Assembly (NCBI GenBank): GCA_916613615.1
Contig: OU744726.1
Coordinates: forward strand, 21,579,515 to 21,643,514
Length of the DNA stretch: 64,000 nucleotides
From: Steromphala cineraria
Taxonomy: Eukaryota > Mollusca > Gastropoda > Trochida > Trochidae
Direction: 5' to 3'
Of the stretch, positions 21,976 to 34,712 are shown in pieces. Every line of letters starts with the position of its first letter. The stretch's first letter is position 1. The notes beneath the pieces were generated by a model. It was given only the letters and a program-made list of their open reading frames with translations, did no database searches and was not told the origin of the DNA. The position numbers and the translations under genes were made by a program.

Positions 21976-22919
21976 CTCGTTTCATATAAATCTTGTGGCA
22001 CTCTTCCCCTTGTAATTATCTCTTTATAAATTGAAACCAATGCTTAAGTGTCAAGTGCTAGGGTTCGACAAAGTTTGTCACTTGATAACTGTGATACCTG
22101 TCAGTGTTTGTAAATACCAATTTCATGTTAACGTTTTATGATTTTTTCACATTATTTTCTTCCCTATGTTACGAAGATTATAGAGATCACAAGGCCCCAT
22201 AAGTTTAACCTTTGACAGCTTGATCTGAGGTAGATTTCAACCACCAACCAAATCGTACATCTCTTAAAAGCCTATTCTACAGATTCAAGTGTTTTATCAC
22301 AGTTCAGGAAAAATATGACTACATCTTATGACCTTTCAACTTTCCCTAAAAGCAATGTTAAGTAATTTGCATAGGTCATTCACGAATTATATTATAATGT
22401 CTGAGTATTTCACAGAACAAGTTTCTTTCGAATTTGCATATGTACATCGAATATGTGTGATATCAAATCAACAAGACTTTACCAAATGTTTTTATGTCAG
22501 TTCTGGTCTTCGCTTTTGTGTCAGTATAATTATGTCTACAAAACATAACGAATTTATATAGCATAAATCGTTTCATTGAAGAAATTAAAGGGAATATTGA
22601 AACGTTTATATAACGTAACTGTTCCATAAATAGCAACTTCAGCTTGTTGTTTGAAATTGTCCCATGTATTACATCAGCACATTTTGGCATGCGGAAATGT
22701 CTTCGATAAAGGTAAAATCATAGTATTTGCGTGGACCTTTTTCGACCAATAGATTGATAGGGCGATAGAAAGCACAGTTTGAGTTATTCTGTAACTCATT
22801 CGGGCATGGTAAAAAATATTTGTAATCGACATTTAGAAATAGTAGGAATTGTTGGTTTTCCGAGTTCTGAAGATTGGACATGAATACCCGTCTCCACATT
22901 ATTGATTTAATTCATAAAA

Positions 22920-23420
22920 TAATAACAAAAGTATTTCCAGATTCAAAGACCCTTGATAGTCAAGTCATAATGTCTTCACATGTTTGCATGAAGAGTCACA
23001 AAGAGAAGTTCAACAACATTGTTCAAAGGAAGTTGAAAAGCAAATTTTTAATTGGGCTTACAATGTCTCCTCTGTGTTCTTTCAAGGGAACACATTACGT
23101 GTCATTGAGGTTGATATTGACAATACAGAGGAACTATTAGCTTCCAGTGACCCTAGACTACAACTTAAAGAGATTTTCCTTTGATTTGATAACTTCTGAC
23201 TTTGTCTTAGACTCAATGCACATGTAGTGTCTCGTTATGTATTGATCAAATCAATCTCAGCTTTTAAAAAAGAATCGATTGATAAAAGCGATGAGATAAA
23301 AATTCACAAAATCATAGTTTTCTAAATCAAGTTTTTCTTAATTAAATACTGTTAAACATGTCTAGAAACCCATTGGCAATGGTTTAGTTTGATCTGTTTC
23401 ATCAGTCAAATAAAAAGATG
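22920..23420 (+). repeat. Low-copy repeat block related to 44.03-44.34, 36.45-36.62 and 49.31-49.50 kb
   Basis: The line 'gttcaaaggaagttgaaaagc...cttccagtgaccctagacta' recurs inverted at 44340-44110. A partial, more diverged version is at 36450-36620 and 49310-49500. Its ends define the right part of the inverted duplication. No conserved frame is obvious across copies. Confidence 0.6.
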
Positions 23421-26400
23421 CACATGTGAGATCTTAAAATAAAATGACTTAAAATGCCTGGACGTTATCAAAATCAGTAAACGAATTTTGAAATTCGAAA
23501 CACTCATGAATAAGACTCTAAAAATGGTTTGAAGAAAAGTTCAATTATATTTTAAACATATGTTATTTGATAGCGACCATACAGGTGAAAAACGATCATT
23601 GATAAACATAGCTGAAAATCAATATAAAATGACTTTACATGTCATTTCTCTAAACAAATTTAAATCATCGCACTGTCAATATTCATTATATCATAATTTG
23701 ATAAACGCCAATGCAGTAATATAACATTATTAAATTCCACATACAATATCAATTTTATGTCAGAAAACATGTGTTAGACATCCATGTGCCATGTGTTTAT
23801 TATTTTCTTCATGCAATACTGATTTATTTGAAAAAAAGCATTCAACTTTACTGAATTTAATCATTTTGCCCACCCTTTGCGAAACTTTGCAAACACAAAA
23901 CTGTCAAATCCTGTGAATACCAAGATATGAAGAGATATTCGTGGAGATCATTTCTAGTGAACATACGAATAGAGATAGCGTTTCCTCTCAAAATTATTTT
24001 TTAAAATACTTATAGAAGTCGTATTTATAAAGGCTTTTAGTACTTTAGTACCATCTTCAATTATCGTAAAATTATGTGTGTTGCTTTTCTTTGGATAGTA
24101 ATCATGTTTTTATCATTTTATTGACCAAAGTATAGATCTGTAACTTAACAGACATACGTCTTTCCGATGCAACTTGTAGTTTCAGCCCATTGTATATATT
24201 TGGAAATATATTAGTTGTGAGTAATCAAATCAAATTTCATTAACAAATTATTACAAAGCAGAGTAAACATTGAGCTTATATGATATTATTCATCGTCATT
24301 GATAACAAGCACCCTCAATCTCACAAAAATGTTTCTGACAACAACCAGAATTACAATACACTAATGGATATCAACAATTAAAATGATTACAAAATGATTA
24401 CTGAAAATATCTTTCCTAATAGTCAAATTCAAGGCTTAAATTGATATGTATTTGTCTTGATCAGTTAAGAACATCCAAACTGTTTTACATCATTCATTCT
24501 TTCAGAATTTCTAGAATTTATCGAAATCCTATTCGGCCATAGAGAAAAGTGCTGCCAGTATTCCATTACCTTCAAAATTCAAACACGCAGTGTATATTCA
24601 CAGCAAGAATACATAGCTAAGTGTCTAGTACAGGTCTAGATTCTAATCCCAAATGATTTTAATTTGCTTGTCTAAGTCCCTTTAGACCAACTGTTGTCAT
24701 ACCCGTTCATTTTTGCATTTCCAATATAACAAATACCTCTTGAGAATTCAACATTCTAAAATTGAATTCAAATTACCATGTCTAAAACTTAGCTCGGAAA
24801 AAAATCAATAAATAGCATAATCCGAGTTCATGAAATGACTGTTGAATGAGGTCTGTATTTCGACTGTCAGTAAGATATGATAGAGCACATATCATTGAGC
24901 TATTCTTGGTGAACTGGTTGATTGCCTTACATGAAGACTTTAAATGGTATTGCCACGGAATAATGGCGTTGCGAGTTCAATCAAAAGATGTTCAGTGCAA
25001 CATACACATGCTACATGACTGAAGCACATACTAGATGATTGCGTTTCTTTCAGGGTAAGACAGTTTCCTTGCTCAACAAATAACGGATAATTGTTGTTCT
25101 TTTCACGTCTTCGTGACATTGGTAAGGTAAACGATCCACTTCAAACAATATGGTATTGGGAAAATGTTGACGTTTTCTTATTCACATATGTGCTTACAAA
25201 ATATGTTAAAAACTGGTGTAAAAACTGTAGATTTCTAGATTTGTAAAGAAATGTTATAACATTTTATTGTTAGATTCTGTAGATGGTTAAACAAACTTGT
25301 ATAAAAACTTAAGAATATTCGCTGCACTTTTGGATTTGGATTTATTAGGAACAAGAGCCAAATTTGAATAATAAATTCTTATCAGAATAAGTGTTTAGAA
25401 TTAGAATTAATTATGGACAAGAAACGTTCACGACAATGGAAATAGTTAAAAGTATTTTTTATTCTTGTTTTAAAATCTAATTTGGTGTTGAATTTTATTT
25501 CACAAATTTGTTTTCTATCATTCCTTGCTTGATTCACATAAATTGAAAACGGTTGTTATAGTAATCAACCCAGACAGAATGGATTATAAATTATATGCAA
25601 AGATAACTTTATTGAAAATGAATTTCTCTCCGCTTGTTTGTGAATGTTACCAACATCTGAGGCGCTTGTATGTACTTACCGCATTATTTCTATTCAAACC
25701 CAACTATAAAACTACCTGCCTGATAGTGGCTAGTTATGCTTACTAAGAATAAATGCTAATCATATGGTGATCGTATTTAAAACAAATATCAAGATAGCAT
25801 TTTTTTCCACCAATGAATGAAAAATGGAGATGTTTTCTTGAATGACGTGGAAAAGATAGCAGTGATGAGATGGCAACTTTGTCAAAAGTTCGTTTTAAGT
25901 TACAAACAAATAATCATGACAGACCGACAGCAATTGACGAATTTTATACAAATTCATCTATATTTTGTCAAATTGTTTTGGGCAGTTATTGAAAGTCATT
26001 CGGAATAGACTAATTGTACCCATCACATGTTTTCACATATTGTTCAAACAGAGTGATCAAATAGCATAACCTGGTAAGTGTCTATCCTGTGCATTTGGAA
26101 AAATTTCGACTTGTCCTTTTTTCACCAAAACAATGATCCCTTATCATGAGCCTGATAAGGTTCATATAAGCATCTAAAAATCTCATAAAAAGATAAAAAA
26201 TACAAATAGTTCAAGACACAGAATGATTCAGTTCTCACATGTAAAATTATTCATGTATTCTACTGGAAAATCATTAGAATTTCCAATATCAGTCATAACC
26301 CTAACAGTTATTAATAACACACTGTAGTTCATACAACAATGAATTTAACAAATATTCTTCCATATCAATCTTGATTAAAGCTTCAATATGTATTTATGGA

Positions 26401-26480
26401 TATAAGTCATTCTAATCTGATTTCATTATTATATTCATAACTCTTGTGTGTTTTTATTCACAAGAGCCTTTCTTCTATTC
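23421..26480. other. Noncoding stretch; nothing recognised
   Basis: AT-rich, stop-dense in all frames, no element ends or long simple repeats that I could identify. Confidence 0.4.
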
Positions 26481-26489
26481 TTGAAACGT

Positions 26490-26645
26490 CAGAAGAAGCA
26501 TCCTACAGACCCATATCCCAGGAGAAGAACCTTACACGCTGTCAGACAATGAATAATTTGTTTTGCAAAGTGGGTAAATGAACAGGAGTGCATGGAGCGT
26601 AAGGCGATTATGAAAAATGACCAACTCATTGAGAGTTGGTAAAAC
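26490..26645 (-). repeat. Inverted fragment of the direct-duplication left edge
   Basis: Reverse-complemented, it reads ACCAACTCTCAATGAGTTGG, CCATGCACTCCTGTTCATTT and GACAGCGTGTAAGGTTCTTC. The same order occurs at 34980-35090 and 47425-47530. Confidence 0.65.
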
Positions 26646-28880
26646 GGCAAATGTGAGTCAGTCATGAATACTTGTTATGTTTTGTCATAATAAAGAGACA
26701 ACTCAGGACAATGGTTAACATGTTTATGAAAGTTCTTTATCTTTATTTTGAATAAAATACTGCCGCATTGAGATTAAAAAAGAAATATCGTGAGAGGCAA
26801 AGTTTAAGATAAAATCAAATTTTTTCGAGATAAACAAATGAGTTATGAAAAGATTGACATTATAAAAGTTAGCCATGTATCTGTATTAACACTCCTGAAA
26901 CGCCTTCAGCAACACAATTTGTACTGACATGCTCCTTGCAGAGTCCAAATGCTAATGCTGCATTAATTGGAAATTTGAAGGAGACTTCGCTCGAGTCCAG
27001 ATGTGACTTCATGAAGATTGACTTGATTTTACGCTCCTAATTAAATGTTTTTTACAATTCATCATTGGCTCTTACAGTCTGGTCGATACTTGAAGAGTAT
27101 TAGCATTTGTTCACAACTCATTGTGCATAGCGATGCATGGTAACTCTGAGTTCACCAGTTGTTGATAGAAGCTTTGTCTCTGTGGTGGAAATATTCTTTA
27201 AGCCATATCGTCCTCGAGGTCACAACTTATCAGAAGTTTATGGTTATCAGATTGTGTGTGTTAGATAGACAAATAAACTTGAATAAAGATAGGGCTATTT
27301 GGATTATAGTGTGTATTAATGTGATTTTAAATTCTTCTTTATTTAAGAATATTGCTATAATTTATGTTTAGAAATATTATTTGAGTATTTAGGGTCATGT
27401 CTGCCAAAGGTTATGAATGTGGTACTATATTGAGGATACTATATGAGTGTTCATGACATACGAGGGATAAACTGATATTTAGGCACAAGTGTCATAACCA
27501 TATTATGTCACACGAATATAATATTCTGTTTATTACCGTAGTACCAAAGTAAAAAAATAAGCTACATGTATACCTAAAACCTAATTCTCAGTATAGACGG
27601 GCAATCCGCCGCCTGACCCGTATAGATTGCGATGCTGTTTATAATGCAACGTCAAGGCATTTTTTATAACTCAACATCACAATGGCAAGGTGATACCTTG
27701 CCCTAGGGCAACATATGAAAAATGTGAACGTCGATATGATTGACCTCGTTGGTAATAATATCAAATGCTCACACGTATATAACCTATTTGAAACTTCCGT
27801 GTTTATAAACACACGTGCATATGCATTTTCATGTATCAATTGATTGAAAAATGTTGTTCTTACGTGAAGTTTGTAAAAGTTACTCAAGAGTATTGTGTAA
27901 CAATTTCTAAAAAGTCAAGAAAAGAAATTTCATTTAACTGAATATTGTTCAATTAGATATGAAAATATATGCAATTTAGGAAACGTGACTCCCAATGATA
28001 AATGATTGCACAAAAAATTAGGTTTACATAATGAACAATTATAGCATAATAGAAAAACCTTCCATGGCATGTTGAAGTAATGATGCACGTGGCCTGCAAT
28101 GGAATGCAAGAGATATTAAACAGTGAAGACCAGCACATCACATCAAGTCTGACTCTTTTCTGCAACGACAATCCACTAATTATGCTAATGCAGCATTAAT
28201 TGGAACTGCATGAGGTGATTATTTCTCGAGCAGATGAGTCTGAAAGATGATTTGAATAAGAGTTCCATTTTTTTTAGAATCGATTTTTCAACTTTCCAAG
28301 TTTGCACACATTGCATGTTTTTGGTCAGGGCAACATGTCAATCAAGACAGATTTCATACATTTGTACATTCAAATCCTGAAAAGACTTTTAAATCATAAG
28401 CGAAAAAAATAAATGCTATTATGAAAATAAGCATCATGCTTATACCTTTAACCAAAAACTCGATAACCCTGTTTTAGATAAAGGTCAATTTAGGAAGTTT
28501 TAACTAAAAAATGAAATGTTATGAACAGATCTACTGATCTAAACCTCTAGGTTACAATCAACAGCTTTAAAAATGCCCCCGGAGAATCAATTAATTTTAA
28601 TTTCAGTTTCGTAAAAATGGTAAAAAAATCGAATAGACTTGAAGGTGATGTAAACTCATCAATAAGGACTCAAGATAAAAACGAAATACCTGAATCAACC
28701 CATAACAGATAAGTAACAAGCATAATTCCCAAAGTTTCTGTTATTAACTTCGTTTTTCCCTAAATCCCTCATGTACTTTTTAGGAAGAAATGCATTTCAT
28801 AATGCATGACAATCTGTTCAAATTCACTTAATCCATCTGCAAAGCCTACTTGTTATTCGAAAATTATTGCATTGAGAATG
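26646..28880. other. Noncoding stretch with one weak internal repeat
   Basis: No gene recognised. A short line around 'gctaatgctgcattaattgg' at about 26960 resembles 'gctaatgcagcattaattgg' at about 28183 in the same orientation, suggesting old duplication. Confidence 0.4.
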
Positions 28881-28881
28881 A

Positions 28882-29279
28882 TCACGTGGTGGCTCAGTCG
28901 ACCGCTATCGGAGTAGTTCAGCAACAACGGGCGCAGCTCGCTGGATGGGTGGGTAACCCGTTGCTGGATAATCTGAGAGTTTGAAGGGTTGATTCCCTGC
29001 CCCACACTGAGACATGAGTTGAGAAATTTGTGGTGTCACCCTTGGTAAGTGACTTAGTTCGAAGCGTGCCTCTGTCCACCCAGCAGTAATTGGGTACCTG
29101 GTATGATACGATGGTAGTCTGAATTTGAACCTCGAGCGCCCGACAGGCGACCGGTTGTATTCTCCTTAGGAAGTGTTCTGTACTCGTTGACCAGGGGTAA
29201 TATGTCACTCAGCGCTTTGAGCATGCAATGTGCATGGATATATGCGCTATATAAATGGACTATTATTATTATTATTATC
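28882..29279 (+). mobile_element. tRNA-derived SINE with L2/CR1-type tail
   Basis: The head has an RNA polymerase III A-box-like TGGCTCAGTCGA (28890) and a B-box-like GGGTTGATTCC (28987). A conserved body reads CTCTGTCCACCCAGCAGTAA and TTGGGTACCTGGTATGATA. The 3' tail is GCGCTATATAAATGGAC then (TAT)n, as in L2/CR1-mobilised SINEs. The local base composition is clearly less AT-rich than its neighbours. The A-to-B spacing (about 97 bp) is longer than in a tRNA, implying an insertion or rearranged head. Confidence 0.8.
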
Positions 29280-29589
29280 ATGGTATTATGCTGATGCGAG
29301 TTAGTTTACAATTTATACTGTTTAAATAGAGAACAAGAAAAATAAAGTCAATGTTGTTCTAAACCTTTGAATATGAAAGTTGAATTTTGCATATTGTTAC
29401 ATGTAAGCTACAAGGACATGTATGATAAACAATGGATTAAACGTGTATGTTCGTACCACATAACCGTGTAATACTGAGTTAACATAACTTTTCTTAATAT
29501 ATCAAAAACTGGAAATGCATGATATTTTGTGAAACCTGAAGACAGAATACATATGGATTGTGCCTTTAACCTAAAAAGATAATCTCCTC

Positions 29590-29660
29590 TTTCCTTTGCC
29601 CTTCGATTAATTTATATATGACAATAAAATGTAATGATGACAAATACGTTATGCAATACA
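29590..29660 (-). repeat. Short diverged copy of the low-copy block
   Basis: Reversed, it follows the 'gtaacgtatctgtcatcattacattg...attcattgaagggcaaagg' line of 44865-44935. Confidence 0.5.
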
Positions 29661-30059
29661 GACAGTTAGAACAATTACCATACTGGGTTCTAGAGGAAAA
29701 TTTGATAAATTATTATATGGTACTGCATGCCATTGCAACCTTAGACCCTATCACAATCAATCTCAATTTATCATTGTAAAGTTGATGTTCTTTAGTTTAT
29801 TGAACACTACGGATTACCCTGGACTTTTGACATCGACAACCGCGTGAGGTGTTGATGGATTGGGTATCTCAAGATATCAAGTTTCAGTATTCTTCATAAA
29901 GAAGGATATTATTATTGCGATCATGAATATACTTGTGAGTGAGAATCCTCATAAGAAACTGAAAACACTTTTGAGTCTTCTTGGAATTGTTTCCACGATT
30001 GCAATATCCACAAATAAAACTGACGACGGATACCAGAGGCACTACGATATACAGTAAAA

Positions 30060-31075
30060 GGTGTATTTAGAGCTCAACGCCGACAAGGTTAGATTTTCAA
30101 TATCAGTTGTCCACGTTGTGTCATACATATGTTCAATATTTGCTCAATCCCAATGTGTTATTTTGTTTTGAAAATGGAATGAAAATGGCATTATTTTAAG
30201 AAATTATACTTGCTAATAATGAGAACATTGAAGGGACTGAACAAGCTTTACATCCCGTTTAGTCGTAGTAGATTATTGAAGGATAATTTACGATTTAAAA
30301 AATGGAGTGGCGTTGTCGGGTTGGTTTCATTTAATGGTCACTTTTCCATGTTTCTAAAGTAAAACTCAGAATTTAGGTGAGAGCAAGCGAGTTGTGCATG
30401 CAGTGTGTGCTAAAGGTGACTGAGTGTGTGTATGAGTGCATTTGCCATTATGAGTTCATGGGGGTACAGTTCTGTGAGTATTTTCACTGTTTCTGTATTT
30501 CTGTATTTGTAATGATGACTTTGACTGAAAATGTACTTTGTAACTATAAAGTTGTCATGATGTTTCACTTTGTTAATATTTCATCTATTGAAAGATGCAA
30601 TTGATGTAATGTGCTATAAATGACCAAATTGATGTTTTGTTTGTAAATGTCGTAATAATACGCAATTTGGTGAAATGTGATACTTTATTGCTTGAGTAAA
30701 GTATACTGTTCGGAATACTTTTGGTTGATTTTAGGATGGTAGAACTGTGCTGTGAGCTTTACTGTCTAAATCCTGCTGGAGGAGGCAACCTGTGGTTATC
30801 TGTTGATGTTCTGTGATTGTCTACATTTGATGTCTTCTTGACCTAATGTCAGTATCTACATATGATTTTGAACTGTCATTGTGACCAGATACCTTCTCGG
30901 AGATTGAAACGCAGAGATGACTTTTAAAGGTGACAAGTAAAGTGTAATTGTTCTGTATTGTTGATGTTTTTCATGGCATGCCAGTGTCAGTTGTCTTTGT
31001 CTCCTTTTTAAGATGTTGAGTAGTTTGTTGTATTGAATAAATGTTGTGTTTTCAACCGTGTGTTTCGTTTTTCTT
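30060..31075 (+). other. T/G-rich stretch ending in polyadenylation-like signal; possible 3'UTR or noncoding exon
   Basis: The plus strand is rich in T and G for about 1 kb and ends with AATAAA (31036-31041), 'tgttgtgttttcaacc' and a GT/T-rich GTGTGTTTCGTTTTTCTTGT downstream element, as at a real cleavage site. No convincing coding region precedes it. Direct evidence of transcription is missing. Confidence 0.3.
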
Positions 31076-31480
31076 GTGTGAAGATTGGTCAAGCTTTATC
31101 AGGTTCATATACACGTAACCATGACAGACCGTCACTGCTGTATTTTAATAAATGATACCTCTAACCTGTGCTTATTGTCTGGATGACACTTTATAAAACG
31201 TTTGCACCGTCGATTGATTCATGTAGGTCATTGACAAGTTAAGACATTAACAAATTTCATGCTATGATGTGAATCGTCAGCTACATAAAACATTAAATAT
31301 CATGTACAAATGCGTCATCGCATGAAACACGCATGTATGCGAATGAGACATGTCTGAACATTTGAGGAAAGTTTGCATAGTAAGAAATGGCTGACATTTG
31401 AAGACTCCAAGAACACATAATTAGTTTCAAGTCGGAAACGGGAGTCATTTCAAAAGCCACATCAACGGTCTCTAAGACCT

Positions 31481-31987
31481 CTAAAAATGGACAAATAAAA
31501 CAAGACCTTGCCGGAGAGACCTGAATACTTCTTGAGGAGTAACAGGATCCATAACATGCCCAACTAGTTCACTGTGAGACAAATCTTCCACTCTATCAAA
31601 CACCAGGAATTCAATCAGCTTGATTAAGGTTTCAAATCCTGAAATTTCAATAGAGATTGAGGAATGGATCAAACACATCCATAATTGTGTTGCATTCATT
31701 CAAAGACTTATGAATAAATAGCCACTGTCTCGACTGTCATAAAAAAATGGTTCATTGATTGTCAAGAAACCGGCGCTAGGAATTTTCGATGATACAGATA
31801 TTTTGGAAAAGTGAATTGTCAGATTGAAATTGGAAATGTTATAAATAAATGATAAAACGAGAAAGTACATTTTCAACCGTTCAATTGGTTTGTCTTTTGA
31901 TTCAAAGGAAAAAAAGATCTTTGCAATAAATGCTACATTATTCGGTATATTGTCTAGTCTCATAGCCATATACTTAAGATATACCAA
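31481..31987 (-). pseudogene. 169-codon frame with one internal stop, unassigned
   Basis: One minus-strand frame stays open for 95 codons, has a single stop at 31702-31700, then continues for 72 codons to a stop at 31481. The second half (RVEDLSHSELVGHVMDPVTP) has a protein-like composition. I do not recognise a family. In such AT-rich DNA a run of this length with one stop is close to what chance allows, so it may be nothing. Confidence 0.2.
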
Positions 31988-33056
31988 TTGTTTAAAAATT
32001 GGTATATAAACTCTATCTTGGGTCTGAAAGCGCAGTCCTTTGTTAGTTGGATGACAAAGAACCTCTTTAGTTAACCGTCAAACGACTATGTTTTTCAATT
32101 TCCTAAACATAGAAACAGCCGCTTTACAAAGATATAATTATTTAAAATTTTCGGTTAAATGAGCAGAGGAAAATAATTATTTTAACAATAACACTAACTA
32201 GAATAGTTCTTCGATTTCATACCTTAATATATTTCTGATGGAATTTCCAGTCTGAATGTTATTCAGCGTTCAATCACTATTGTAATTATTATTTATTTCA
32301 GACATATTCCAAATATGTCACACACGTTATGTATTTTCATTTGCTGCCTGTCAAATATTAATTTCTTTACGATTATCTAGAGAAAATCATTCTCTCCCCA
32401 AAGAGGCAGATCAAGCCATGACATGTTGATACAGCCTCTGTTCTAACTCGCCGAAATCCATGGGTTCCGGTAGTTGCACCAAAACCCATTGAAACTATAT
32501 CAAACAAGAAAAGCCTTTAAAAAGGCAAGCTTTGGGGCACCCGGTTATGTATCACTATATAGAACCAGGAGATTTAGGTTACTTGAATAAATTGTTCAAA
32601 TCGGAGACGCATATGTTTTGCTCTTTGTTGTGATAGTTATCAGTACACTATGTACATAGAACAACATCTCGTTCGTTCCGCTTAAATTCCACCCAATGAT
32701 AGATACGTCTCCTATCTCAATTATGATATAAATTGTTATGATATAAAATTTCTAAACATTAATATGGCAATTCAAATCTATGTTGCTTTAAGTTTAAAAG
32801 ATAGCTGACGGTGAGTTTAATACAAGAGTCAGTGATTAATTAATAGAGAAATTGTTGCGCTAGTAAACTTTTCGGGATACATTGTTTTCCAATACCCGCA
32901 AATTTAGTTTAAACCGGACGAATTTCCCATTGACTTTCAGGTTAATTACATGTTGCAAGAATAATTTTCCTTAAGTGAGTGTTGATCGTATTACAGCCGA
33001 AAGTTGCTATAATTTTTAGAAAAGATCTCAGCTACAAGATCATTATTTTCATTATA

Positions 33057-33582
33057 TTATAGGATGACATTAAAGAATATATAGAGAATCTCACCCATGT
33101 GTCTTCTGATATCAAATACAACACAAGTTGATAAAAGTAACAAATATCCGAGGCTTGTTTTTCTTTTTTGGCAATGGGATAATTTTGATGTTTTCCAAAG
33201 AGTGGGAACATGATGGAAACTTAATGATAGTTGACAAAACGTTTGGAAAATATCAGCCAGTTGCAACTTGCACTCTGCACTCTTTTAGAACTACACCTAG
33301 CAAATTATCAGGTCCACAGGCTTTATGTGAATTTATCTTAGCAAAAGACGTTAACACATAATCTTTAGAAATATCTAACACCTCACATGGTGGGAGTGAT
33401 TCAAGTACAATGTTTCTTTCTTCTGAAAAATTACAACTTTCAAAGCGATATCTCCTCTGAAACACAGTTTTGGGTGATAATTTATCATATTTTAGACCCT
33501 GTCGAAAGTGTCGATACTTTCTTCGAAAGGCACCTTTAATCGTAAAAAAAATCACCCATAACGTTATTTTTTGAAATTGCAT
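33057..33582 (-). mobile_element. LINE reverse transcriptase N-terminal fragment (degraded)
   Basis: Minus-strand frames read TSFAKINSHKACGPDNLLG, VVLKECRVQ, then after a frameshift FCQLSLSFHHVPTLWKTSK. This is the opening of a CR1/jockey-type reverse transcriptase (F-x-K-I-N-x-x-K-A-x-G-P-D...L-x-x-S-L...P-x-x-W-K). Probably the same broad family as the fragment at 14559-15350, which covers a later part. Confidence 0.8.
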
Positions 33583-34037
33583 TGAGTGAACGATCAGTCA
33601 TTGACAAGGCGGGACATTTAGCGTTAGCGTAAAATTGAAGGAACCGAATTCCTAGTTGATACAAAAATGGAATGTCGTTTCCGAATGTGGAATGCAAAAA
33701 AATACACCGAATAACTACAAAACAGCTCACATGCACATGCAAAATTGATATTTCTTAAGGGTGTAAACGCTCATCCATATATTTTTTAAAATTTACGATA
33801 TATTTTACATCATAACATTATCATAATAATCAGTTTCCGAATTAAAGCTTGCCAATTATTTCGTACCACCCACATGGTCACGTGGGTATAAATTTGCAAC
33901 AGCTCTGTCCATTGGTCGTCGAAATACCAGAATATGCTTAAGACAAATATCATTGGCTGAAACTTCTCTTTGAAGTTTCCAAGTGTATTATAGAGAGAAC
34001 CTTCTGCCATTAGTTTTCAATATCAAATGTTACATAA

Positions 34038-34061
34038 CTTTGGGGTCTCTGGACCCCAAAG
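34038..34061. repeat. Small perfect hairpin
   Basis: CTTTGGGGTC and GACCCCAAAG form a 10-bp perfect stem with a four-base loop. Confidence 0.6.
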
Positions 34062-34337
34062 CAATAACAACACTCGCATGAAAAGGGGGTGGTTCACATC
34101 ACAATGCTTTTGCCATGAATCGGTAGCCAACATGATGATTTTAGAACAGCGTCGCTGATTGCACAACTAATTTTGGTTGCCTCCAATCAGGAACTTTCCA
34201 TTCTATCAAACAATGTCAGCGTAAAAGAAAAGAGGCTGTATCAACATTTCATGGCTTGATCTGCCTCTCTGGGGAGACAATGAGACAAAGTATCAAGAAA
34301 TTATTCTTTACTTGAACCTCATAGAATTTTTTAAAGG

Positions 34338-34712
34338 CGAAGCGACTTGGTAAAGTTGAATCATCCACATACATCAAATAATGCTCGCAAAGGCTGATGG
34401 ACGAGTTTCAGACATTGTGAAGTTTAAAACATCTTAGAAAAAAAACTGACAAACGAATGGCAGCTGACAATAGACTTGGTCCAAATGTTTTGCTACAAAC
34501 ACTTTTATAACTGATGTCAATTTAAAGATCAAACGAGGCGGTTAGAAGTATTTATCCAAGAATGAGTTGCTTGCATTGTAAGTGATCAAAGAAGAAAGAA
34601 TTACTAACTACAGCTTTGTGCATGTAGTTAAGCTATCACTTCGGAGGGAGAAATTATTGAGCCTTTAGCTTTTCTTCTCTTTCTATGATTTCTTGAAGTA
34701 ACAAAAGTGCAA
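34338..34712 (+). repeat. Exon-like repeated segment, copy 3 (degraded)
   Basis: Follows the landmarks of 46155-46560 on the opposite strand: GGCGAAGCGACTTGG, GACGAGTTTCAGACATTGTG, ATTTAAAGATCAAACGAGGC, TTATCCAAGAATGAGTTGC. The coding-like line is broken by stops. Confidence 0.65.

Larger units (their letters stand above)
32396..34277. repeat. Inverted repeats (about 47 bp) bracketing a LINE fragment
   Basis: CCCCAAAGAGGCAGATCAAG...GATACAGCCTCT at 32396-32440 is inverted at 34231-34277 (AGAGGCTGTATCAAC...GAGGCAG complement, TGGGGAGA). A LINE fragment lies between. It could be a composite element with long terminal inverted repeats or two inverted copies of one short repeat. Confidence 0.55.

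Noticed and set aside
28882..28997. A tRNA gene
   Set aside because: The box motifs are too far apart and no cloverleaf can be drawn; it is the head of a SINE.
28918..29281. Two minus-strand open frames of 75 and 96 codons
   Set aside because: Antisense of a SINE; the leading isoleucines are the (TAT)n tail.
30856..31092. 78-codon minus-strand frame
   Set aside because: Antisense to the T/G-rich transcript-like block, no domain, no splice context.
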